This document shows, piece by piece, positions 1 through 7,601 of a DNA stretch of 28,776 nt. The position numbers and the translations under genes are program-made. The notes under the pieces are model-generated. The model worked only from the letters and a program-made list of their open reading frames with translations, had not been told where the DNA came from and did not search any database. The DNA is from Streptomyces rimosus subsp. rimosus (lineage in GTDB: Bacteria; Actinomycetota; Actinomycetes; Streptomycetales; Streptomycetaceae), in NCBI RefSeq assembly GCF_000720725.1, contig NZ_JOCQ01000103.1, positions 1-28,776 on the forward strand, written 5' to 3'. How positions within the stretch are numbered: position 1 is the stretch's first letter; each line of letters starts with the position of its first letter.

Positions 1-3000
1 CCCCCCCCGCCGCCGCGGCGGCGATCCCCCCGACCGCCGCCCCCTCCATCTCCCCAGCCAGCGCCTCCCACCCCGCCGCCGCCCCGAACACCGTCCGGGC
101 GCGCGCCAGGGAGCGGGCGCGGGTGGTCCACAGCGTGCGGGTGCGGTCGTCGGTGCCGTACGCCCAGAAGAGCTGGGCCGCCGCGCGCAGGTGCGGCGGG
201 TAGCGCAGGGGTCCGGCGGCCGTGTGCAGGCGGAGGAGGGTGGTGAGGATCGCGGTGGCGTCGTGGTCGTGGACGCCCCGGTCGTACCCCTCGTCGTACC
301 GCGCCTCGGCCACCTTGCGCACCAGTGGCAGCAGCGCGTCGGTGGCCGCCGCCTCCTGGAGCGCGGCCAGGTCCGGGACCGCCTCCGTCCCGTCCCCCGC
401 GAAGATCAGTGCGGCCAGGTGCTCGGCCCGGTAGACCTGCGGAGATTCGGAGACCAGCGGCTGGTCCCGGAGGGCGCGGTGGGCGGACAGGCGCGCGTCG
501 TGGACGGGCGCGCGGTAGTCGGTGCCGGTGACGGCGTACGCGAGTCCGTCCCGGTGCGGGACCAGCGTCAGGTCGACGGGCTGGGTGTTGACGGCGAAGC
601 GGTGACGGCCGAGCCGGATGGTGCCGGTGGCGTCGTAGAGGTCGGTGCGGTCGCGCAGCGCGCGGGCCGCTTCCTGGCGCGCGGCGGTCAGGCGGCCGTC
701 CAGCTCGTCGGCGCGGACGGCGTCGCCGAGGTCGCGCAGTTCGGCGGCGGTGGCCCGGACCTTGGTGACGAGCGGGTCGGCGGCGAAGAAGGCGTTGACG
801 TCGGCGAGGGAGGCGAGGGCGGCGGCCCGGCGGGTGACGGTGGCCAGGACGCGGCCGGCCGACCCGGCGAGCCGGTCGGTGTGCCGGGCGCGGGCGTCGA
901 GCTGGGCCTGTTTGCGGGCGGCGAACGCCTCGTGGATCTCCTCACGCCGGTCGGCGATCCGTTCCAGGTGCTCGTCGAACGCGCCGAAGCGCGCTTCCAG
1001 GTTCTCCAGTTGCAGGAGCAGACGGCCGAGTTCGTCGTCGCACGCCTCGGGTGTGCCGACGGCGGCCAGTGCGCCCGCCACGGCCTGTCCGAGCAGCGCG
1101 AGCTGTGCCGCGAACTCCTCGCGGCCTTCCGCGTCGAGCAGGTCCCGGCGCCGGGCGTCCAGGGTGGCGCGGGCGCGGTTGACGGCGCCGAGCACGTCGC
1201 CCGCGCGGGTCAGGACACCGGTCCGTACGGTGGTGTCGGCGATGTCGAGGGTGCCGACGACCTCGGTGACCACGCGCAGACCGTCGGCCTGGGCGTCGAT
1301 GCGCGCGGCCAGCGGTCCGGCGTCGGCGGCGGTGGCCACCGCGGCGGCTTCGTCGGTCAGTTCGGCGACGGCGCGGTGGGTGGCGGCGAAGGCGTCCTCG
1401 CCGCTGAGGAAGGCGACGGCCCGGTGTCCGGTGTCGGCCAGGTCGTCGGCGAGCCCGGCGGAGAGTTCCGCGAGCCGGTCCAGGTCGATGTGCCGGGTCT
1501 GGCGCAGGGTTTCCAGGTGCCCCTGGGCGTGGTGCAGTTCGGTGAGGGCTCGGGCCCACGCGTCGGCCGTGGTGGGCTGCTCGCCGCGGATGCGCCGGAC
1601 CAGCGCGGTGGTGTGTTCGGCGGCCTCCGCCAGCGCGGTCGCGGCCTGTTGGCGCAGTTCGGTGACGCGCGCGAACTCCTCGACGACCTGGCCGGCGGCG
1701 GCCCGTACGGCTTCCAACGGCTGGCCCAGCGCGCCGAGTTCGGCGTCGTCCAGCCAGTGGTGGCGGTCGGCGACCCGGGCGGCGGCCGCGGCGATGGCCT
1801 CGAACACCGGGCCCGCCGGGGCCATGTCGGTGGCCATGCGGGCGACCGAGAGCGCGTCGGAGACGCCGCGTACCAGCTCGGCGTTGCCGATGCGGGCCAG
1901 CGGACCGCCGCCGGACGGCTGCGCCGCGGCGTGCGCGTCGGAGGTGAACGGGGTGCGCCAGATCTGGACCGGGTGGACGCGGCCCGGTTCCCGGGGGCCG
2001 CGCAGGACGGCCAGGGTGCCGTCGTCGAGCAGCGCGTGGCCGTACGCGGTCAGCGGGGTGGCGGCCTCCTCGCGGACGAGGTTGTACGGGAGGAGCAGGC
2101 TGCGGCCGTCGGCGCGGTCGTGGAAGGCGTAGAGGACGTCCTCGCCGTTCGGAGAGCGCTGTTCGCGGTCGAAGGCGAGGCCGGTGGTGTCGGTGTCGAA
2201 GGTTCGAGTGGTTCCGGTGGTGAGGTAGTGGCCGCCGGGGAAGACGATGCCCTGGTCCTCGGGCAGCGCGCGGCACGCCTGCCCGATGGCGTCGATCCGG
2301 CGTACGTCCCGGGTGCGGGTGTTGTAAACGAGGTAACGGTGTGCGGACTCCTTGTACGGACGGACCCGCACCAGAATCAGCGGCCCGACACACGCGTGCG
2401 CGACCTCGGCGTCCGCGAGGGACTGGAGGGGTTCGTCCACCGGCTCGGAGTAGAGCCCGTCGGCCGTCTCCGTATCGGGCTCGGCCTTCAGGGTGAGCGC
2501 GCCGCCCGCGGTCGAGAGGAACACCTCGTCCTGGAGGGACAGCTGCGGAAAGCGGCCGGGTATCTGGTTATCGCGGGTGGCGGGCGTCCAGGGAAATTCG
2601 TAAGCGGGCGGGGCGGTGTGGTCGCGGTCGCCCTTGGCGTCCATGTAGACGGGAGTGGTGTCTCCGGCCGCGGGGAGTTTCCAGCGCAGTACGCGCTGGT
2701 CGTCGAGCCGTTCGCCGGTCTGGAAGACGGCGAGGAGCAGGGTGCCCGTACGGCGGATCCGGAGCAGCCGGGCCTGGCGGTAGTAGCGGTACAGCTCCTC
2801 GAAGTCCCGGTGGAACCGCGGGTCGTCCAGGAGCCCGGGCAGCGCGTCGGTGTCCGCCGGTTCGAGGCGTACGTCGTCATCGCCGACGTGGAGGCGGTGC
2901 AGGGCGAAGACGTCCGGGACGGTGGTCGCGGGCGCGCCGGGCTCCGGCAGCCCGTTGCGGCCGGTCAGCAGCAGGCCGCCGACCGCCACCGCGTCGCGGA

Positions 3001-3256
3001 GCACGGACGCGTCGGCGGTGTGGACACGGCCGGTGCCGAGCAGTGCGAGGTCCGTACCGCCGAAGGCCTCGACGCGGCGGGCGTTGAGGGTACGGGCCCG
3101 CTCGGCGAGGTCGGCGGCGGCGCGCGCGAGACGGTCGCGCAGCACCTCGTACGTACCGTCGGCGAGGTCACCGCCGTGGCCGGGGGCCTGGGCCGGCGCG
3201 CCGGTGTCCGTCTTTGCCACGAGGCCCTGCGCGGCGTCCTGTACGAGATCCTGCAC
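1..3256 (-). CDS. DUF3686-type 'DNA repair ATPase', N-terminal part (C-terminus beyond left edge)
   Basis: An open minus-strand frame runs without a stop from a GTG at 3256 to the left edge, giving about 1,085 residues. The start is chosen for an AGGAGAGG ribosome site six bases upstream. Visible parts are an N-terminal segment (about 1-130), a beta-rich DUF3686-like region with a YKESAHRYLVYNTRTR stretch (about 300-430), a long Ala/Glu/Arg-rich coiled-coil region (about 480-850, including FDEHLERIADRREEIHEAF near 755), and a later YDEGYDRGVHDHDA segment near 990. Known members of this family are very large and carry an AAA-type ATPase module toward the C-terminus; that part is not in the window, so no Walker motif can be confirmed. 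It is third in a flotillin operon, 136 bases after the flotillin stop. A role at the membrane with flotillin is inference; the 'DNA repair' name is inherited and not shown here. Confidence 0.8.
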   Translation of the reverse strand, partial: MQDLVQDAAQGLVAKTDTGAPAQAPGHGGDLADGTYEVLRDRLARAAADLAERARTLNARRVEAFGGTDLALLGTGRVHTADASVLRDAVAVGGLLLTGRNGLPEPGAPATTVPDVFALHRLHVGDDDVRLEPADTDALPGLLDDPRFHRDFEELYRYYRQARLLRIRRTGTLLLAVFQTGERLDDQRVLRWKLPAAGDTTPVYMDAKGDRDHTAPPAYEFPWTPATRDNQIPGRFPQLSLQDEVFLSTAGGALTLKAEPDTETADGLYSEPVDEPLQSLADAEVAHACVGPLILVRVRPYKESAHRYLVYNTRTRDVRRIDAIGQACRALPEDQGIVFPGGHYLTTGTTRTFDTDTTGLAFDREQRSPNGEDVLYAFHDRADGRSLLLPYNLVREEAATPLTAYGHALLDDGTLAVLRGPREPGRVHPVQIWRTPFTSDAHAAAQPSGGGPLARIGNAELVRGVSDALSVARMATDMAPAGPVFEAIAAAAARVADRHHWLDDAELGALGQPLEAVRAAAGQVVEEFARVTELRQQAATALAEAAEHTTALVRRIRGEQPTTADAWARALTELHHAQGHLETLRQTRHIDLDRLAELSAGLADDLADTGHRAVAFLSGEDAFAATHRAVAELTDEAAAVATAADAGPLAARIDAQADGLRVVTEVVGTLDIADTTVRTGVLTRAGDVLGAVNRARATLDARRRDLLDAEGREEFAAQLALLGQAVAGALAAVGTPEACDDELGRLLLQLENLEARFGAFDEHLERIADRREEIHEAFAARKQAQLDARARHTDRLAGSAGRVLATVTRRAAALASLADVNAFFAADPLVTKVRATAAELRDLGDAVRADELDGRLTAARQEAARALRDRTDLYDATGTIRLGRHRFAVNTQPVDLTLVPHRDGLAYAVTGTDYRAPVHDARLSAHRALRDQPLVSESPQVYRAEHLAALIFAGDGTEAVPDLAALQEAAATDALLPLVRKVAEARYDEGYDRGVHDHDATAILTTLLRLHTAAGPLRYPPHLRAAAQLFWAYGTDDRTRTLWTTRARSLARARTVFGAAAGWEALAGEMEGAAVGGIAAAAAGG

Positions 3257-3345
3257 GAATTGCCTCTCCTGTCCCTGCGTACGGGCCGGGTCGCCGGCCC
3301 TCCTGGCCGCCGCGTTTCGCACGCGTACGCCGGCCTGTTGCCGCT

Positions 3346-3381
3346 GCCGCGTACGGGGCGCCAACCCGCCCCGTACGCGGC
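3346..3381. terminator. 15-bp hairpin between flotillin and ATPase genes
   Basis: Two perfect 15-base complementary arms (3346-3360 and 3367-3381) flank a 6-base loop, starting 12 bases after the flotillin stop codon. No T-run follows on the minus strand. It could be a partial terminator, or an mRNA 3' stabiliser that lowers expression of the giant ATPase relative to the flotillin. Confidence 0.5.
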
Positions 3382-3392
3382 CGTGTCCGCGG

Positions 3393-5402
3393 CTACTTCC
3401 CCGCCACCGCCGCGCCGTTGGCCGACGGCGGTGCCGCGACCGCGTCGGCGATCCGGGTGTCCGCGAGGCCGTTGGCGTGGGCGGCGTCCAGCAGGCTCCG
3501 GAGCTGTCCGGACTGCGGGCCGCCCCGGTCGATGAGCTTGGTCAGGGCGCCCGCCAGGGTCAGATCGCGCAGCCCGGCCGCGCCGAGCCCGCCGAGCATC
3601 GCGGTCAGGTCCTTGGTGAAGGTGGAGCCGTTCTTGTCCAGCCACGGCCCGGCGGCCGTACGGACCGTCTCGGAGCGCTCGACCAGCGCGTCCAGCCCCT
3701 TTGCGGTGCCGATCGAGCCGGCCAGCCGGTCGAAGAAGACGCTCTCCCCTCCGACGATGTCGATCTTCGCGTGCTCCAGGCCGGTGGCCAGCACCTTCGC
3801 CTGGACCTCGGCGATCTGCCGCTGGGTGTCCAGGCCCGCGAGGCGGACCTCCTTGTCGGCCGCCACCCGCAGCCGGTACTCCTCGTGCTCCCGGCTCGCC
3901 GCGTCCAGCGCCGCCATCGCCGCGGCCTTCTCGGTGAGCCCGGCCGCCTCGGCCCTGAGCAGCGCCTCGGCCGCCTCCGCCTCGGCCCGGCCGGCCTTCT
4001 CGACGGCGGCCGCGTTCATCTCCCGTACCTTGACCTCGGCCAGTCCGGCGGCGGCGGCCTCGGCCTGGGTGCCCTCGGCGAGCCGGATCTTGGCCTGGGC
4101 GTCCAGGTCGGCGGCCTTGCGCCGGCCCTCGGCCAGGGTCAGTTCCTCCGCGGCCCGGTGGGCGGCGGCCTGCTCGGCGGCCTCGGCCGCCTTGATGTCC
4201 TTGACCAGCCGCTGCTGCGCCTCGGCCTCGGCGCGGATGATCATCGACTGCCGCTCGCGCTCGGCCTCCTCGACCGTACGCAGCTTCTTGATCTCCTCCT
4301 CCTGCGCGGCGACGGTCTTCTCGACCGCGATCCGCTCCCGTACGACGTCCGCGATCTCCCGCTTCTCCGCCTCGACCTCCTTGTCGGCGGCGATCCGGGT
4401 CAGCTGGGTCTCCCGCTCGCGGGCGATGACCTCCAGGAGGCGGTCCTTCTCGATGCGCTCGTTCTCGATGGCGATGACGCGCTCGCGGTTCTTCTGGGCC
4501 ACCGCGATCTCGCGCTCGCGGTTCTCGTTCTGAATGCCGAGCGCTTCCTCGGTCCTCAGGTGCGCGGAGTGCGAGCGCAGCCGCTCCTCGGCCTGGACGC
4601 GGGCCGTCTCGGCCTCCTCCTTGGCGCGTACGGTGGCGATCTCGCGCTGCTGGCGGATCTCCGCGTCGGCCTGCCGGCGCTCCAGCTCCAGGACGGCCTC
4701 CCGGGCGTCGACGTTCTGCCGGGTGATCTCCTTCTCCTCGTTGCGCCGGTACTCGTTGGTGCGCACATGCTCGATCGCGGTCAGCTCGGTGATCTTGCGG
4801 ATGCCCTGCGCGTCGAGGATGTTGGCGGTGTCGAGCTGGTCCAGCGGGGTCTGCTCCAGATAGTCGATCGCCGCGTCCTCCAGGCTGTAGCCGTTGAGGT
4901 CGGTCCCGATGACGGCGATGATCCGGTCCCGGAACTCGTCCCGCTTGGTGTAGAGGTCCTGGAAGTCGAGCTGCTTGCCGACGGTCTTGAGCGCCTCGGA
5001 GAACTTGGCGTTGAACAGCTCCTGGAGCGTGCCCACGTCGCTGGCCCGCTCGGTGCCGATGGCCTGGGCGACCTTGACCACGTCCTCGCGGGTCTTGTTG
5101 ACCCGCACGAAGAACGCGATGCGGATGTCGGCGCGGATGTTGTCCCGGCAGATCAGGCCCTCGTGGCCGGTGCGGCCGATCTCGATGGTCTTCACCGAGA
5201 TGTCCATCACCTCGGCCTTGTGCAGCACCGGCAGCACCACCGAGCCGGTGAAGGTCACATCGACCTTGCGGTACTTGGAGACGATCAGGGCTTGGCCCTG
5301 GTGGACCTTGCGGTAGAGGCGGGTCAGGGCGAGGACCGTGACGAGCACGATCAGCACGGCCACGGCGACGGTCACGCCGATTCCTACGGTGATGGCATCC
5401 AT
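3393..5402 (-). CDS. Flotillin-like SPFH/band-7 membrane protein
   Basis: The 669-residue product has one N-terminal membrane segment (about 5-27), then a band-7/SPFH domain (about 30-200, with VDVTFTGSVVLPVLHKAEVM and IRADIRIAFFVRVN), then a very long charged coiled coil (about 220-480) rich in Glu/Arg/Ala heptads, and an Ala/Gly-rich tail. This is the layout of FloT/YqiK-type bacterial flotillins, which oligomerise on the inner membrane and organise ordered lipid domains. The ATG at 5402 begins the predicted membrane anchor, with an AGGGAC ribosome site upstream. It follows an NfeD/YuaF-like gene, the classical flotillin partner, and precedes the giant ATPase, so the three probably act together at the membrane. 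Family assignment is firm; the cellular job is not shown by sequence. Confidence 0.93.
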   Translation of the reverse strand: MDAITVGIGVTVAVAVLIVLVTVLALTRLYRKVHQGQALIVSKYRKVDVTFTGSVVLPVLHKAEVMDISVKTIEIGRTGHEGLICRDNIRADIRIAFFVRVNKTREDVVKVAQAIGTERASDVGTLQELFNAKFSEALKTVGKQLDFQDLYTKRDEFRDRIIAVIGTDLNGYSLEDAAIDYLEQTPLDQLDTANILDAQGIRKITELTAIEHVRTNEYRRNEEKEITRQNVDAREAVLELERRQADAEIRQQREIATVRAKEEAETARVQAEERLRSHSAHLRTEEALGIQNENREREIAVAQKNRERVIAIENERIEKDRLLEVIARERETQLTRIAADKEVEAEKREIADVVRERIAVEKTVAAQEEEIKKLRTVEEAERERQSMIIRAEAEAQQRLVKDIKAAEAAEQAAAHRAAEELTLAEGRRKAADLDAQAKIRLAEGTQAEAAAAGLAEVKVREMNAAAVEKAGRAEAEAAEALLRAEAAGLTEKAAAMAALDAASREHEEYRLRVAADKEVRLAGLDTQRQIAEVQAKVLATGLEHAKIDIVGGESVFFDRLAGSIGTAKGLDALVERSETVRTAAGPWLDKNGSTFTKDLTAMLGGLGAAGLRDLTLAGALTKLIDRGGPQSGQLRSLLDAAHANGLADTRIADAVAAPPSANGAAVAGK

Positions 5403-5541
5403 CGGTGCATCAGTCCCTGCGGTGTGTCGGGGAGTCCGGCGGGCGCGGCGGCGCGCATGGCGGCGCGGCGCGCTCCGGTCGGTGGTCGGTCGGCGCCCGG
5501 GCGGCCGGGCCGTACGGGTGCGGTCGGTGGCCGGCCCGCGC

Positions 5542-6144
5542 TCAGGCGCCCGCGCCGTACGGGTCCAGGGCGGCGTCGAAGGGCGCGACCCGGAAGAACT
5601 CGCCGTCGGCGTCGTAATCGAAGATCAGCGCGCTGCTTCCGGCGGTGAGCCCGCTCTCCTGCGTACGGACCTGGACGACGGCCGTCGAACCGTCGTCGGC
5701 GCGCACCTCGGCCTGGCCGAAGTCGGCGGTGACCCGGCCGGTGCGGACCACGCACACCCGGCCGACGAAGTCGTCGCGGGAGGCGACCCGTTCAGGAGGC
5801 AGCAGGCGGCGGGCCAGGCGCGCCGCGGCGCGGGTGCCGAACCAGGCGGCGCACAGCGCGAGGCCCAGGGCTGCGGCGCGCAGCCGTGGGTTGTCGGTCA
5901 GCGCGGCACCGGTCAGGGAGACGGTCCAGGCGATCAGGACGCCGAGCGAGAGGGCGACCGTCACGGGCAGTCCGGCGGGACCGGCGGAGCCGCCGTCGAC
6001 ACCCTCACCCCCGTCGAGGATGTCGACGCCTGCCCCGCCGATCAGCACCAGCAGCCAGTAGGCGGCCACCACCAGCAGCGCGAAGGTGAACAGGACGGCC
6101 GGGAAGGCGAGCGCGGCCCGTGTGAATGCCCCGAAGTCGCCCAT
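5542..6144 (-). CDS. NfeD/YuaF-like OB-fold membrane protein, flotillin partner
   Basis: The 200-residue protein has three hydrophobic segments (about 10-35, 60-80, 86-106) followed by a soluble beta-rich domain (about 118-160; FVGRVCVVRTGRVTADFGQA) matching the OB-fold of YqiJ/YuaF/NfeD proteins. It ends with an acidic DYDADGEFFRVAPFD segment. The ATG at 6144 is preferred over an upstream GTG at 6231 because a GGGGGACGG ribosome site precedes it and the upstream residues are Pro/Arg-rich and non-hydrophobic. Proteins of this type are co-encoded with flotillins and help them assemble. It is first in the operon, 139 bases before the flotillin, downstream of the promoter at 6232-6259. No serine protease domain of long-form NfeD is present. 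Confidence 0.85.
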   Translation of the reverse strand: MGDFGAFTRAALAFPAVLFTFALLVVAAYWLLVLIGGAGVDILDGGEGVDGGSAGPAGLPVTVALSLGVLIAWTVSLTGAALTDNPRLRAAALGLALCAAWFGTRAAARLARRLLPPERVASRDDFVGRVCVVRTGRVTADFGQAEVRADDGSTAVVQVRTQESGLTAGSSALIFDYDADGEFFRVAPFDAALDPYGAGA

Positions 6145-6213
6145 GCCGTCCGTCCCCCGTTCGCGGTGTGCCTGCCGGTTCCTTGATGGTGGCAAGGGGA
6201 GGGGGTGCCGCAC

Positions 6214-6232
6214 ATTGCCGGATCCCGGCAAT
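6214..6232. promoter_or_regulatory. Inverted repeat at expected transcription start of flotillin operon
   Basis: The arms ATTGCCGG and CCGGCAAT (6214-6221 and 6225-6232) flank a 3-base spacer. The dyad lies directly downstream of the predicted -10 box, where a bound repressor would block initiation. It could instead be a weak terminator for the upstream regulator gene, but there is no T-run. Confidence 0.45.
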
Positions 6233-6259
6233 CTTTACGCGTTCCTGATGTCCTGTTAA
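6232..6259 (-). promoter_or_regulatory. Predicted promoter of the NfeD-flotillin-ATPase operon
   Basis: On the minus strand a TTAACA -35 box (6254-6259) is separated by 16 bases from a TAAAGA -10 box (6232-6237). Both are close to the vegetative sigma consensus. The start codon of the first gene lies about 90 bases downstream at 6144. This AT-richer patch stands out in a very GC-rich context. Confidence 0.5.
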
Positions 6260-6332
6260 CGAGCGGCGGTCTTGTCGGCGGAGGTGGCCGGAGAGTAGGG
6301 GTGGCGGCCGAAATCCCCCTCCGGGACGCGCT

Positions 6333-7439
6333 CTACAGCGGCTTGTCCGGCCAGCCGAGCAGCCGCGCGCCCATCGTCGCCGTTTCCAGGGTGAAGCGCT
6401 GGAGGCCGTCGGAGGGGTCGTAGCCGGTCAGGAACTTGATGCGCTCCAGGCGGTACGACAGGGTGCGCACGCTCACCTTCAGGCGGCGGGCGGCCTCGGC
6501 GTTCACGTACCCGGACGCCGCGAGTGCCCCGATCGTCTCCAGCAGCGGCCCGGCGCCGCCGCGCGACTGCGTCAGCGGGCCGAGGACGGTGCGCACCAGG
6601 TCGGCCATGGCCGCCCGGTCGCGCAGCAGCACGGGGAAGACCAGCAGGTCGGCGGCGCGCAGCACCGGTTCGTCCAGCTCCAGCTGCTCGGCCAGCTCCA
6701 GCGCGCCGAGGGCTTCCTCGTACGAGCGGACCACGCCGCCGGCGCCGGAGTGCGGCCGGCCGAGGGCCACCCGCCGGGCGCCGGGACGGCCCACGTCGGG
6801 CCAGCGCGCGTAGGTGGCGAAGGCGTCCAGGACGGTGCGCTCGCGGCTCGCGCCGACGCAGATCAGCCGGCCCTCCTTGGTGGTGATCAGCACGTCGCGG
6901 TCGCCGAACCGGCCGAGCAGTTCGCGTTCGACCCGGCGGGCGACCGGGTGGATGTCGTCGAAGGGCTCGTCGCCCTCGGCCACCGCGACCGCGTGCTCGT
7001 GGGCCAGCCGCAGCCCGAACCGCTCGGCGCGCTCGGCCAGCCGCCCCAGGTCGCTGCGCCCGTACAGGAGGTCGTCGACGAACTCGCGGCGCTCGGCCTC
7101 CTCCTGGCGTACGGCGAGCCGCTGCGCGCGTTCGTGGCCCTCGCCGAACGCGGCGATCGCGGCGTCCACCGCGCCCAGCACGGCGTCGCCGGTACGGGCC
7201 CGCTCCGCGGCGCCCGCGGCCCGCGCCACCCCCGGCAGCGTGCCCCACACCCGCCGCGTCTCCCCCAGGAAGAGCCCGACCGCCTCGCGCAGCCCGTGCC
7301 CCGACTCGGCGGCCCGTTCGCCCAGTTCGCGCAGCGCGTCCAGCTCCGCGCGCCGGGGCAGCCGCCCGGTGTCCGACACCTCGGCGAGGAGCGTGGTGTA
7401 CCCCTCCAGGAACTCCGGGGACATCCCGCCGTACTGCAC
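6333..7439 (-). CDS. PucR/CdaR-family transcriptional regulator
   Basis: The product is 368 residues from the GTG at 7439, chosen for an AGGAGAG ribosome site six bases upstream; an ATG at 7424 is also possible and the ORF is open further upstream. The C-terminus carries the PucR-type helix-turn-helix (VNAEAARRLKVSVRTLSYRL, about 310-335, followed by ERIKFLTGYDPSD). The middle holds a GGDEF-like/CdaR-type sensing region, with SYEEALGALELAEQLE shortly before the DNA-binding part. The N-terminus is helical (FLEGYTTLLAEVSDTGRLPR). Such regulators usually control nearby metabolic or transport genes in response to small molecules. It lies on the same strand just upstream of the flotillin operon, so it may regulate that operon through the dyad at 6214-6232; this is inference. 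No ligand can be named. Confidence 0.87.
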   Translation of the reverse strand: MQYGGMSPEFLEGYTTLLAEVSDTGRLPRRAELDALRELGERAAESGHGLREAVGLFLGETRRVWGTLPGVARAAGAAERARTGDAVLGAVDAAIAAFGEGHERAQRLAVRQEEAERREFVDDLLYGRSDLGRLAERAERFGLRLAHEHAVAVAEGDEPFDDIHPVARRVERELLGRFGDRDVLITTKEGRLICVGASRERTVLDAFATYARWPDVGRPGARRVALGRPHSGAGGVVRSYEEALGALELAEQLELDEPVLRAADLLVFPVLLRDRAAMADLVRTVLGPLTQSRGGAGPLLETIGALAASGYVNAEAARRLKVSVRTLSYRLERIKFLTGYDPSDGLQRFTLETATMGARLLGWPDKPL

Positions 7440-7601
7440 CGTCCGCTCTCCTCGCCGCCACGCCTTCGCCCGCCCCGGACTTCGGAGCGGATCCATCCTG
7501 CCGGAAGGGGCGCGGGTGGTCGGAATCGGTACGGTGCCGGAGCGGTGACCCACAGGGATATGTTCCAGGACATCTGTCGCAATCCTGGCCGCCGTGCCCC
7601 G

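Noticed and set aside
191..3535. A 1,114-residue plus-strand open frame
   Set aside because: It is antisense to the DUF3686 ATPase, is made almost entirely of Gly/Val/Arg/Ala, shows no domain, and has no ribosome site at its start. The minus-strand frame has better composition, a ribosome site and family matches.
2850..5648. A 932-residue plus-strand open frame over the flotillin gene
   Set aside because: It is a codon-bias shadow of the flotillin coiled coil: Leu/Gly/Asp-rich low complexity, no recognisable fold.
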